A stretch of 64,000 nucleotides of DNA from positions 186,001 to 250,000 of the forward strand of contig NZ_CP063373.1 of assembly GCF_015160855.1 (NCBI RefSeq), read 5' to 3'. Positions 17,401 to 24,492 of this stretch are shown in pieces. Positions within the stretch are counted from its first letter, which is position 1. Every line of letters begins with the position of its first letter. The notes below the pieces were generated by a model. It was given only the letters and a program-made list of their open reading frames with translations, made no database searches and had not been told where the DNA came from. The position numbers were made by a program, and so were the translations under genes. Source of the DNA: Streptomyces ferrugineus. GTDB lineage: Bacteria; Actinomycetota; Actinomycetes; Streptomycetales; Streptomycetaceae.

Positions 17401-18193
17401 GCGTCTGACGGTGTGGGACGTGGCCGCCGGACACGCGAGGACCACTGTGGACCTGGCGACGGCGTCCACGACGTCTACGGACGCGATCGCCCTGGGACCG
17501 GGCGGTCGTACGCTCCTCACCGCACGTTTGACCGAAGACGGCTACTTCAACGAGACATGGGACACCACGCGGCAGCGGAGGACGGCGCTCCTCCGCGGCC
17601 CGGGCGGCGGTCAGCTGGCCGTCAGCCCGGACGGCGGGCTCTTGGTGACCGACAACCGCGTCGTCCGAGCGGGCCGGTCCCACGCCCATGACCTCGTCCA
17701 GCACGACGGCATCGGAGCCATCGCCTTCGCTCCCGACGGCTCCGGCCTGGCGGCGGGCGACTGGACAGGGCGGGTGGCCCTGTGGGACGGCGACCTCCGA
17801 CACCGGGCGGGCATCCTGAGGAACGTCTTTCTGGCGCCCGTCGATCCGTCCTCCGACTCAGCCGAGGCGATCACGGCGCTCGCGTTCAGTCCGGACGGCA
17901 GCACGCTCGCCGTCGGCGGCGACGCGGGGACCATCCAACTCTGGGACATCGCAACCCAGCAACCTCTCGGTCCTTCTCTGCCCACCTCCGGTGAGAGCGT
18001 CGACACGCTCGCCTTCAGCCCGGACAGCACCCTGCTGTACGCGGGCGGCAAGCACGTCCCGCTCCAGCGGTACGTCGTGGATCCTGACCGAGCGGTGTCC
18101 CTCGTCTGCTCCCGCGCCGGGAACGCGGAGCTGACCCGGGAGCAGTGGCGCACCTATGTTCCGGACCGGCCGTACCGGCGGGTCTGCCCCTGA
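14468..18193 (+). CDS. HTH-nSTAND NTPase-TM-WD40 repeat protein (1,241 aa)
   Basis: Very large predicted signalling or conflict-type NTPase. Residues ~15-75 are a XRE-like helix-turn-helix (RAMAKKAGFSVTTLAKAASG). The nSTAND1 NTPase follows, with a FFGRDRLIDEL lead-in, Walker A GASGSGKS at 140-147 and Walker B VVVDQFEE with Asp202, then a winged-helix region (LPMLSHALLETWRRRKGRML). One transmembrane helix lies at ~515-535 (LTASLCAVLAVALVVGLAAV). Residues ~560-1230 are WD40-type blades (FSPDGSTLAVGGDAGTIQLW). ATG 14468 has AAAGAGG 7 nt upstream; the open frame further upstream overlaps DUF1304 and is not coding. Such proteins are common and multi-copy in Streptomyces; the ligand and output are unknown. 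Confidence 0.85.
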   Translation: MGRPELPVDPAAGPVQRLAHDLRELRRSAGGVSYRAMAKKAGFSVTTLAKAASGERLPSLAVLQAYVQACGADPGPWEARWAEAEALAGEKREEDADAAPPYRGLARFEPDDRELFFGRDRLIDELSELGRGSAFAVVFGASGSGKSSLLRAGLIPLLREKIAQQGRTAVLRVLTPGDRPASTYGHLLTPAADDPESWVVVDQFEEVFTLCRERAERDRFLDLLLAARDPGSRLRVLIAVRSDFYARCAEHPRLAEALHGSGFLVRPMTADELREAVIGPAQAAGLIVERTLTARIVEDVLDEPGGLPMLSHALLETWRRRKGRMLTLAAYEAAGGVRGAIAASAEEAYGELSPAQAHAARHLLLRMVEPGQGNADTRRPLSWEEMAGWEDPEVRAVARRLTRARLLTTDDDGVQLAHEALITCWPRLREWIDADRERLRHHRQLTDAARTWLEHDRDPGTLYRGTRLARAEELFAGDDRGYDGLTSEETAFLVTAAEQRATEERAATRARRRNRTLTASLCAVLAVALVVGLAAVRLRQDSEKQTTDTAARRVAAVADALRTTDPRTAMLLGVAAWRTSELPESRRALLGALAQRELDNFTDPAPGDEPNRYLDTSGRTLLSIGGNTWRTWDVSTHRRIASGPLPHGTVLAAGPGGRVLVIQTTRDTQRLWDTRTRRWIGDPLPFTDTVSFGASGHNYLVRSPDDDRARLYSVTDGHLVFRTPAAGSGELVHVAADDDRLLAVCPRGRAPQVWDTSARRVRSGAWTSARGVCAGDRTFLGLTGGRLLTLTGDRVRVWDTTSGRELADIAHPGADGVVVSADGSFLATGGGQEIRVWRLPNRGAPVFRHSLDNVSLSGLAWDSSRPLLRYLEGGTVHTLDLTRTLTRAWRKSPLAGVRLSPDGRTLATAERTGDRYVFQLRNTRDGRLLRTLPTPSRPVFRTGNPTVPGEVTEPLLSFSPDGGTFAYGVSAPWDTAPQRLTVWDVAAGHARTTVDLATASTTSTDAIALGPGGRTLLTARLTEDGYFNETWDTTRQRRTALLRGPGGGQLAVSPDGGLLVTDNRVVRAGRSHAHDLVQHDGIGAIAFAPDGSGLAAGDWTGRVALWDGDLRHRAGILRNVFLAPVDPSSDSAEAITALAFSPDGSTLAVGGDAGTIQLWDIATQQPLGPSLPTSGESVDTLAFSPDSTLLYAGGKHVPLQRYVVDPDRAVSLVCSRAGNAELTREQWRTYVPDRPYRRVCP

Positions 18194-18245
18194 CCGTCGC
18201 GGTGGATCATGAAAGTGGCCGGGTCAGGTGGCGGGCTGCTGCCCC

Positions 18246-18267
18246 GGCAGAGGCAGAAGCCTCTGCC
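18246..18267 (+). terminator. Hairpin after the nSTAND gene
   Basis: GGCAGAGGC-agaa-GCCTCTGCC is a perfect 9-bp stem with a 4-base loop, 53 bp after the stop. There is no T-run, which is common in high-GC actinobacteria. Confidence 0.6.
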
Positions 18268-18290
18268 GCCGGCCGGTCCGCAACCGTCCA

Positions 18291-18351
18291 CCGAATTGTC
18301 TGACCTGGCAAAAGGGACGTGCCAAACAACGTTCCGGTTGCGAGCGTCGGT
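18291..18351 (+). promoter_or_regulatory. 61-bp shared leader element, copy A
   Basis: Aligns without gaps to 21390-21450 at about 49 of 61 positions. Conserved blocks are GGCAAAAGGG, TGCCAAACAAC, CCGG and GAGCGTCGGT. It ends 47 bp before the ATG at 18399. AAAC and CGTC spaced by 17 bp resemble an ECF-sigma promoter; the GGCA/TGCC pair could form a small stem. The duplication is seen directly, the promoter function is inferred. Confidence 0.6.
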
Positions 18352-18398
18352 GCGGCAAGGCCGGATCCCGGCACCCTGAGTCACCCGGAGAAGAGCAC

Positions 18399-18566
18399 AT
18401 GTCTTCCACCGGCGCGATGACGCTCCCCGAATCGGAAGCGCCTCGACAACAGCCGCCGCCGCGACGCCGCACCCGCGAGATCACCGTCGGCTCGGTCGTC
18501 ACCACCCTGGCGCTGTCGGTCCTCGCGGGGCCTTCGCAGAACGCGGGCGGCAGGGCCCGCCCATAG
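18399..18566 (+). CDS. Small ORF (55 aa) with signal-peptide-like segment
   Basis: Begins MSSTGAMTLPESEAPRQQ, continues with a basic run (RRRTREI) and a hydrophobic stretch (VGSVVTTLALSVLAG), then stops after ARP. GGAG lies 8 nt before ATG 18399 and the shared 61-bp element sits upstream, so it is probably translated. It resembles the start of an exported protein that ends too early. Reading frame 2 downstream stays open (PAPAGTGAVASPKANT) into the glycosyltransferase frame, so a frameshifted longer protein is possible. No family recognised. Confidence 0.45.
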   Translation: MSSTGAMTLPESEAPRQQPPPRRRTREITVGSVVTTLALSVLAGPSQNAGGRARP

Positions 18567-18664
18567 CTCCGCCGGCTCCGGCCGGCACGGGTGCGGTCGC
18601 CTCGCCGAAGGCGAACACCGTGACACTGACCAGCCACATCACAGGAAACCGGGGGACGCCGCAC

Positions 18665-19945
18665 GTGCGCATCGCCTTCCTGCTGCACAACGCCTACGCG
18701 ATGGGCGGCACCGTACGGACCACGATGACACTCGCCGACACGCTCGCCGGGCGACACCAGGTGGAACTCGTGTCGGTCTTCCGGCACCGCGAGAAACCAC
18801 ACCTGGGGCGGTCGCCCAAGGTGCCGCTGCGGGCCCTGGTGGACCGGCGCGAGGGATCCGCGGACGCGGCGGACCCTCTCGCCCGGCAGGCCGGAGAGGT
18901 CTTCCCGAAGGGGGACAGCCGCTCGCACCAGTACCACCGGCTCGCCGAGCAGCGGGTCATCGACTGGCTGCGGGAGACGGACGCCGACGTCGTCGTGGGC
19001 ACCAGGGCCGGACTCAACGCGCTGCTGGCCCGGTTCGGGCCACGACATGCCGTGCGCGTCGGCCAGGAGCACCTCACCCACGACAACCACCCGCACCGAC
19101 TGCGGACGGAACTCCAGCGCTGGTACGGCGGTCTCGACGCGCTGGTCACCATGACCGGGGCGGACGCGCGCGACCACCGGCACGGCATGCGGCTGCCGCG
19201 CACCATGGTGCTGGCCCTCCCCAACAGCGTTCCCGAACCCTCGGTGCCGCCGGCCGACGCGGCTGCCAAGGTGGTCGTCGCGGCGGGACGGCTGGCCCGC
19301 GTCAAGCGGTACGAGATGCTGGTCGACGCGTTCGCCCTGGCCGGTGCGGCCTGCCCCGACTGGTCCCTGCGCATCTACGGGGACGGCCCGGAGCGCGCCC
19401 GGATAACCGACCGGATAGCCCACCACGGGCTGGGAGACCGGGTCTTCCTGATGGGTTCGGTCACGCCCATCGAGGCCGAGTGGGCCAAGGGCTCCATCGC
19501 CGCGGTGACCTCCGCGCACGAGTCGTTCGGCATGACGATCGTGGAGGCCATGCGCTGCGGCCTGCCCGTGGTGAGCACCGACTGCCCCCACGGGCCCGGC
19601 GAGATCATCCGCCACGGTGTGGACGGCTTTCTCGTCCCGCGCGACAGCACCCGGGCCGTGGCCGACGCGCTGCTGGCACTGATGCGGGACGACGGACGGC
19701 GTGCGGAGATGGGCAGGGCCGCCCGGGCCGGCGCGGCGAGACGATTCGCCCCGGATGGCATCGCCGACCGCTACGAGCGCCTGTTCAGCACACTGGTGCG
19801 GGAGCGCGCCCGGCGGTCCGCTCCTCCTCCACCGCCCGGCCCGGCCGACTGGCGCGACCGTGCCACCGTGCTCGCCGCCACGGCAGGCATCCTCGCCCGC
19901 GGAGCGGTGCGCCGCGGACGGCGCGAGCTGGGGTGGGTCGGATGA
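18665..19945 (+). CDS. Glycosyltransferase family 4 protein
   Basis: 426-aa GT-B fold glycosyltransferase. The N-terminal domain opens RIAFLLHNAYAMGGTVRTTM, a typical GT4 acceptor-domain start with the Gly-Gly loop. The C-terminal donor domain has AAGRLARVKRYEMLVDAFA, LRIYGDGPERARI and the E-x7-E signature ESFGMTIVEAMRCGLPVVST, followed by GEIIRHGVDGFLVP. GTG 18665 gives the canonical N-terminus with GGGGGA 7 nt upstream; an alternative GTG at 18620 adds 15 residues. The stop overlaps the next gene as ATGA. Likely builds a cell-surface or secreted glycan; substrates unknown. Confidence 0.85.
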   Translation: MRIAFLLHNAYAMGGTVRTTMTLADTLAGRHQVELVSVFRHREKPHLGRSPKVPLRALVDRREGSADAADPLARQAGEVFPKGDSRSHQYHRLAEQRVIDWLRETDADVVVGTRAGLNALLARFGPRHAVRVGQEHLTHDNHPHRLRTELQRWYGGLDALVTMTGADARDHRHGMRLPRTMVLALPNSVPEPSVPPADAAAKVVVAAGRLARVKRYEMLVDAFALAGAACPDWSLRIYGDGPERARITDRIAHHGLGDRVFLMGSVTPIEAEWAKGSIAAVTSAHESFGMTIVEAMRCGLPVVSTDCPHGPGEIIRHGVDGFLVPRDSTRAVADALLALMRDDGRRAEMGRAARAGAARRFAPDGIADRYERLFSTLVRERARRSAPPPPPGPADWRDRATVLAATAGILARGAVRRGRRELGWVG

Positions 19946-21339
19946 ACGCGGATCGCACAGCGGCCTCGGCACAGCGGATGCTGTGGATCGTGGCCGCCGG
20001 GTTCTGTCTGCTGTCGGCCGTCCTCGTACCGCTCACGCTGCCGCTCGGCTGGGACGAGATCGTGTACGCCAGCCGCTTCGGATCGTACGGTCCCGCGACC
20101 CCGTTCAGCGCCCCGCGTACCCGCGGGGTCCCCCTGCTGCTTGCTCCGATCGCCTCCTGGAGCGACTCGACGGTGCTGCTCAGGGTGTGGCTGCTCCTGC
20201 TGGCCGGCGGTGCGCTCTGGCTGGGATTCCGGCCCTGGCTGCGGATCCTGCACCGCCCGGCGGCGGTGTGGGTGGCGGCCGGGCTGTACGGCAGCCTGTG
20301 GATCACTCTGTTCTACGCCAATTCCGCGATGCCGAACCACTACACCGCGATGGGTGCCACCGCCGCGGTGGGCTGTTTCCTCGCGCCGCGTCCCCGGTAC
20401 GCGGGTGTCGCGGCAGGCCTGGCGGTGGTGACCCTGATGCGGCCCAACGACGGTGTGGCCGTCGCCGTGCCGCTGCTCCTGGCCGCCGTACTGATGCCCA
20501 CGCTGCGCGGCCACGGTCACCTGAGGGGGCGTCTGTCAGCCGTGGCGGCCGGACTCGCGGCGGGTGCGCTGCCCTGGGTCGTCGAGGCCGAGGTGCGCTT
20601 CGGCGGGGTGCGGAACCGGCTCGCGGAGGCCGACGAGGTCCAGGGCGGCCTGCGGGCCGTCTTCTCCCTGCGCCACCATCTCACCGCGCTGGACGGCCCG
20701 CTGCTGTGCCGTCCCTGTACGGGCGACAGCGTACGGCTGCCCATGACGGAGTGGTGGGTGCTGCTGCCGCTGCTGGTCGGCCTGGGACTGTGGGCGGAGC
20801 GCCGGGCGCGCCGGTCCGCCGCACCGCTGTGGCTGTCGGTGGCGGTGGCGGTGGCCACGGCGGCACCGTATCTCTTCCTCGTCCCCTACGCCGCGCCGCG
20901 GTTCCTGCTGCCGGCCTACGCCCTGCTGGCGCTCCCTGCCGCCGTCGGGCTCCTCGCCGTCGTCCACCGGGCCCGCACCCGCCGTTCGCTGCCGACAGCC
21001 GCGGTGCTCGCCCTGGCACTCCTCGGGCACTGGTCCATCCAGGCCGGTCTCGCCCACACTTTTGCGGGCAACCACCAGCAGGCCCGTGGAGACTGGGTCC
21101 GGATCGCCTCCGTGCTGCGCGAGCACGGGGTGCACCCGCCGTGTGTCCTCGCGGGGAACACTTCGACGATTCCCATCGCCCACACCGCGGGCTGCACCGT
21201 CTCCGAGACGGATCCCCCGGCGCGCCCCAGTGCGCTGGTCCTTCGCGGGCGGAAGCCACCGCACTGGGCGCGTGACTGGCAACGATTCCCGGTGCCGGAC
21301 ACCTACCACCCCGGATGGACCGTCGTCGTGCGTCCATGA
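19942..21339 (+). CDS. Polytopic membrane protein, probable GT-C glycosyltransferase
   Basis: 465-aa integral membrane protein with around ten hydrophobic helices. After the first helix (MLWIVAAGFCLLSAVLVPLT) comes a loop with LGWDEIVYASRFG; an acidic W-D-E in the first external loop is the usual place of the catalytic Asp in GT-C enzymes of the ArnT/GT39 type. The C-terminal ~90 residues are a soluble extracytoplasmic domain with two cysteines (PPCVLAGNTS, AGCTVSE). It is translationally coupled to the GT4 gene by ATGA. The catalytic call is by topology only. Confidence 0.6.
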   Translation: MNADRTAASAQRMLWIVAAGFCLLSAVLVPLTLPLGWDEIVYASRFGSYGPATPFSAPRTRGVPLLLAPIASWSDSTVLLRVWLLLLAGGALWLGFRPWLRILHRPAAVWVAAGLYGSLWITLFYANSAMPNHYTAMGATAAVGCFLAPRPRYAGVAAGLAVVTLMRPNDGVAVAVPLLLAAVLMPTLRGHGHLRGRLSAVAAGLAAGALPWVVEAEVRFGGVRNRLAEADEVQGGLRAVFSLRHHLTALDGPLLCRPCTGDSVRLPMTEWWVLLPLLVGLGLWAERRARRSAAPLWLSVAVAVATAAPYLFLVPYAAPRFLLPAYALLALPAAVGLLAVVHRARTRRSLPTAAVLALALLGHWSIQAGLAHTFAGNHQQARGDWVRIASVLREHGVHPPCVLAGNTSTIPIAHTAGCTVSETDPPARPSALVLRGRKPPHWARDWQRFPVPDTYHPGWTVVVRP

Positions 21340-21389
21340 CGGCCGGCTGCGGGGCTGACGGTGGACAAGTAATGTGGAACTCGATCTTC

Positions 21390-21450
21390 CGGAATTGTAT
21401 GCGGCGGCAAAAGGGGCCTGCCAAACAACCTCCCGGCTGTGAGCGTCGGT
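21390..21450 (+). promoter_or_regulatory. 61-bp shared leader element, copy B
   Basis: Second copy of the element at 18291-18351, ending 37 bp before the ATG of the RIP-like gene. TGCCAAACAAC and GAGCGTCGGT are identical in both copies, while intervening bases vary, as expected for selected recognition blocks. It would place the RIP gene under the same regulator as the glycosyltransferase block. Confidence 0.6.
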
Positions 21451-21487
21451 CGTGACATCGCTGCACGTCGAACAACCGGAGCACCCC

Positions 21488-22213
21488 ATGCCCACCAGCG
21501 TCCTGATCGCGGTCGCCTTGTCCGTCCTTCTCGGGATCCTGGTGTTGTTCACGGTGCCCAGGGACATGCCCAGGGACACCGAGACATCCGGCAAGAAGCG
21601 CGTCGCCTTCCCGCAGGTCCCCTGGAACATCAACCGCGGCTCGGGCGCCTATCTGACCATGCTCGACCAGCTGCGCAACCTCGCCGAGACCTCGGCCAGC
21701 GGCCGCGTCATGCCCAACGTCGACACCGAGGAGAACGTCGCCATCACCGGCGACACGGAGAGCCGGAGTTTCGCCGACATCGTGATCAGCGGCGGCAACC
21801 ACACCCCCTCGGTGCATGCGATCGTACGGCTCAGCGACTTCCGCGTCGTGCGGTTCTTCTCCAGCGACACCCCGCACAGCTTCGTCCTGAACCTCGCCTC
21901 CGACGTCCCCGACCATGAGGACGCCGACGACAACTGGTTCCTCGGCAAGGAGGGCTGCGACGCCCTCGCCCGCGTCGCGAACCAGTCGCTGACCGCCGTC
22001 AACCTGAGCGAGTTCAGCCTTGAGAACAGCCTCAGGGACCTCGGCATCCGCGGCACCGACCGCACCGCCCAGGCGCGCGGAATGCTGCGCTACATCATCG
22101 CCATCACCGAGGCCTCCCGGTTCCGCCCCATCGCCGACCGCATCGCGAACGGCATGGACAACGGGTCCGACGTCTTCGTCACCGCACAGCAGGCCGGCCT
22201 GATGCGCAACTAG
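21488..22213 (+). CDS. Membrane-anchored ribosome-inactivating protein (RIP) domain, truncated
   Basis: 241-aa protein with an N-terminal membrane anchor (TSVLIAVALSVLLGILVLF, residues 3-21) and a RIP/Shiga-ricin A-chain-like domain. RIPs remove one adenine from the sarcin-ricin loop of 23S/28S rRNA. The catalytic helix is present as YIIAITEASRFRPIADRI with Glu208 and Arg211. The early GAYLTMLDQLRNLAE helix and the SDFRVVRFF strand also fit. The frame ends LMRN-TAG, exactly where RIPs have N-W-G; read-through gives AGISDVFIGHTNRT and stops at 22294. ATG 21488 has GGAG 7 nt upstream. By eye both catalytic tyrosines are also replaced (Arg, Phe), so it may be decaying or non-catalytic. Confidence 0.7.
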   Translation: MPTSVLIAVALSVLLGILVLFTVPRDMPRDTETSGKKRVAFPQVPWNINRGSGAYLTMLDQLRNLAETSASGRVMPNVDTEENVAITGDTESRSFADIVISGGNHTPSVHAIVRLSDFRVVRFFSSDTPHSFVLNLASDVPDHEDADDNWFLGKEGCDALARVANQSLTAVNLSEFSLENSLRDLGIRGTDRTAQARGMLRYIIAITEASRFRPIADRIANGMDNGSDVFVTAQQAGLMRN

Positions 22214-22366
22214 GCCGGCATCAGCGATGTCTTCATCGGCCACACCAACCGCACCGACCTCTGCGCCCGTCTACGACTACCACCCGTGAGATAGCTCACG
22301 CGTCGGGGCCTGTGATGTGACCTGACCAGGCTGTGTGATGCCTCACAGCGATCATGGAAACGAGAA

Positions 22367-22407
22367 ACGGGCCCCTGCGGTGACTTCTGTCACCTGCAGA
22401 GACCCGT
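22367..22407 (-). terminator. Terminator of tRNA-Leu
   Basis: ACGGG (22367-22371) pairs with CCCGT (22403-22407) and CTGC-GGTGAC with GTCACC-TGCAG inside it, with one bulge. On the minus strand the hairpin is followed by TTTCTCGTTT. Confidence 0.7.
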
Positions 22408-22413
22408 GTCTCA

Positions 22414-22500
22414 TGGTGCGCGAGGGGGGAGTTGAACCCCCACGCCCTTGCGGGCACTGGAACCTGAATCCAGCGCGTCTGCCTATTCCGCCACCCGCGC
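22414..22500 (-). tRNA. tRNA-Leu (anticodon CAG)
   Basis: The minus strand folds as a class II tRNA: acceptor GCGCGGG/CTCGCGC with one G-U, anticodon loop TTCAGGT, a long variable arm (TGCCCGCAAGGGCG) and T arm GGGGGTTCAACTCCCCC. Discriminator A is followed by an encoded CCA (22414-22416). A weak GTGAAC-N18-TAATGT promoter lies at 22555-22584 on the same strand. It marks the right edge of the accessory block. Confidence 0.95.
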
Positions 22501-22982
22501 ATTGGGTGTGTCTTCGGGGCCTTCCCTTGCGGTGCGGCGCCGTCCGACACCAGAACATTAGCACGCCGGCCAGGGTGGGTTCACATCCCTTATCCCCAGG
22601 CAGCCGCCCACCAGCGCGGTCGATGCGCGCCGCCCCGCGGTGACCGATCCGCGGCCCCGGCCGCTCCGTATCAACGACGACCTGTTCACGTATCAACCTC
22701 GTACCGGTACCCGGCATCTCCCCAGGAGCCGGTCGGGGTCCACAGTCAGGTGCGGGACACTGGTTTGCGGCCGCCTCTACGATCCATGGCAAGACTGTGT
22801 CCCCGAGGAGTTCGAAGCAGACCTCCGGAGGGAACTTCGAGGGCGTCGACACCCGTCGACCGGGCCGACAGGGGGAACCAGCCGATTTACCGGCGCGTGG
22901 ATACGATCAGTAAGCAGTACCAGGTAAGGCAGTACCCGCCCGGCGGGATGCAGGACGAAGGCAAGGACGGAGGAGGTGCCCC
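22501..22982. other. Gene-free leader region before fhaA
   Basis: 482 bp without a supported gene; the open frames here lack ribosome sites and coding character. It must carry the tRNA-Leu promoter (minus strand) and the fhaA operon promoter. GGGACA-N18-TACGAT near 22752-22781 is one weak candidate for the latter. A strong GGAGGAGG ribosome site sits just before 22983. Confidence 0.5.
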
Positions 22983-23852
22983 ATGGGAGTCCTGAAGAAG
23001 TTCGAGCAGCGTCTCGAAGGTCTGGTCAACGGCACCTTCGCCAAGGTGTTCAAGTCCGAGGTCCAGCCGGTCGAGATCGCGGGAGCGCTCCAGCGCGAGT
23101 GCGACAACAACGCCACCATCTGGAACCGCGACCGCACGGTCGTCCCCAACGACTTCATCGTGGAGCTCAGCACACCGGACTACGAGCGGCTGAGCCCCTA
23201 CTCCGGTCAGCTCGGCGACGAGCTCGCGGGCATGGTCCGCGACTACGCCAAGCAGCAGCGCTACACCTTCATGGGCCCGATCAAGGTCAACCTGGAGAAG
23301 GCCGACGACCTCGACACCGGCCTGTACCGGGTGCGCAGCCGCACGCTGGCCGGCTCCACCAACCAGCAGGGCCCGCAGGCCCCCTCACCCGCCGCCCCGG
23401 CCGGGCGGCCCGGCGGCGCCCAGGGCGGCTACGGCTACCCGCAGCCCGCCGCGCCCGCCGGCGCCCCGCCCATGCCGGCCGCGCCGCCGCCCGGCGGACG
23501 CCCCGGCGGTTACGGCTACCCGCAGCCCGCGGGCGGCCAGCGTCCCCCCGCCGCACCCGCGGCGGGCGGCCGCACCCGCTACTGGATCGAGATCAACGGC
23601 ACCCGCCATCAGATCTCCCGCGCCACGCTCGTGCTGGGCCGCAGCACCGACGCCGACGTGCGGATCGACGACCCCGGCGTCTCCCGCCGGCACTGCGAGA
23701 TCCGGACCGGAACGCCCTCGACGATCCAGGATCTCGGGTCCACCAACGGCATCGTGGTGGACGGGCAGCACACCACCCGCGCTACGCTCCGCGACGGCTC
23801 GCGGATCGTCGTGGGCAGCACCACCATCATTTACCGGCAAGCCGAAGGGTGA
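22983..23852 (+). CDS. fhaA: FhaA-type DUF3662 and FHA domain protein
   Basis: 289-aa protein. Residues 1-120 are the DUF3662 domain (GVLKKFEQRLEGLVNGTFAK, VEIAGALQRECDNN), 120-200 a Pro/Gly/Tyr-rich linker with two GGYGYPQPA-like repeats, and 200-289 a FHA domain with GRSTDADVRIDDPGVSRRH and LGSTNGI, which binds phosphothreonine. In mycobacteria FhaA binds the phosphorylated pseudokinase domain of MviN/MurJ and helps control peptidoglycan synthesis. It is first gene of the wall-signalling operon that ends with pknB. Confidence 0.93.
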   Translation: MGVLKKFEQRLEGLVNGTFAKVFKSEVQPVEIAGALQRECDNNATIWNRDRTVVPNDFIVELSTPDYERLSPYSGQLGDELAGMVRDYAKQQRYTFMGPIKVNLEKADDLDTGLYRVRSRTLAGSTNQQGPQAPSPAAPAGRPGGAQGGYGYPQPAAPAGAPPMPAAPPPGGRPGGYGYPQPAGGQRPPAAPAAGGRTRYWIEINGTRHQISRATLVLGRSTDADVRIDDPGVSRRHCEIRTGTPSTIQDLGSTNGIVVDGQHTTRATLRDGSRIVVGSTTIIYRQAEG

Positions 23853-23862
23853 AGCGGGGGCA

Positions 23863-24372
23863 ATGTCAGAGCTGACCCTCACGGTCATGCGGCTGGGTTT
23901 CCTGGCCGTCCTGTGGCTGTTCGTGATCGTGGCCGTGCAGGTCATCCGCAGCGACCTGTTCGGTACGCGCGTCACCCAGCGCGGATCAAGGCGGGAGGCG
24001 GGCCGCCAGCAGCAGGCCGCACGGCAGGCGCCTCCGCCGCAGCGCCAGCAGTCCGGCGGCGGCCGCCAGCGCCGTAACGCCCCCTCCAAGCTGGTCGTGT
24101 CCGAGGGCACCCTGACCGGTACGACCGTCGCGCTCCAGGGCCAGACCATCACCCTGGGCCGGGCGCACGACAGCACGATCGTGCTGGACGACGACTACGC
24201 CTCCAGCCGGCATGCCAGGATCTACCCGGACCGCGACGGCCAGTGGATCGTCGAGGACCTGGGCTCCACCAACGGCACGTACCTCGACCGAACGCGGCTG
24301 ACGACCCCGACGCCGATTCCGCTGGGCGCGCCGATCCGCATCGGCAAGACCGTCATCGAGCTGCGGAAGTAG
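23863..24372 (+). CDS. fhaB: FhaB/FipA-type FHA domain protein
   Basis: 169-aa protein with an N-terminal transmembrane helix (LGFLAVLWLFVIVAVQVI, residues 11-28), a Gln/Arg-rich linker and a C-terminal FHA domain (GRAHDSTIVLDDDYASSRHA, LGSTNGTYLD). In mycobacteria the orthologue links PknA/PknB phosphorylation to FtsZ/FtsQ and division. It lies 10 bp after fhaA and upstream of pstP, in the usual order. Confidence 0.92.
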   Translation: MSELTLTVMRLGFLAVLWLFVIVAVQVIRSDLFGTRVTQRGSRREAGRQQQAARQAPPPQRQQSGGGRQRRNAPSKLVVSEGTLTGTTVALQGQTITLGRAHDSTIVLDDDYASSRHARIYPDRDGQWIVEDLGSTNGTYLDRTRLTTPTPIPLGAPIRIGKTVIELRK

Positions 24373-24492
24373 TACGACAATGAGCGAGCGGAGCGAGCAC
24401 GCAACGGCGGCCCACACGACGGGCCCCGGCGCGCTCCCGACCGGAGGGTGGGCACCGTGCGGATGTACCCGGAGCCGACGGGCGAGGTGCGC

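Noticed and set aside
14283..22413. Integrated element with att sites at tRNA-Leu
   Set aside because: I found no integrase gene and no repeat of the tRNA 3' end at the left side, so I call it only an accessory block.
22640..22927. 95-aa open frame between tRNA-Leu and fhaA
   Set aside because: No ribosome site, arginine-rich mixed composition and no family; likely leader DNA.
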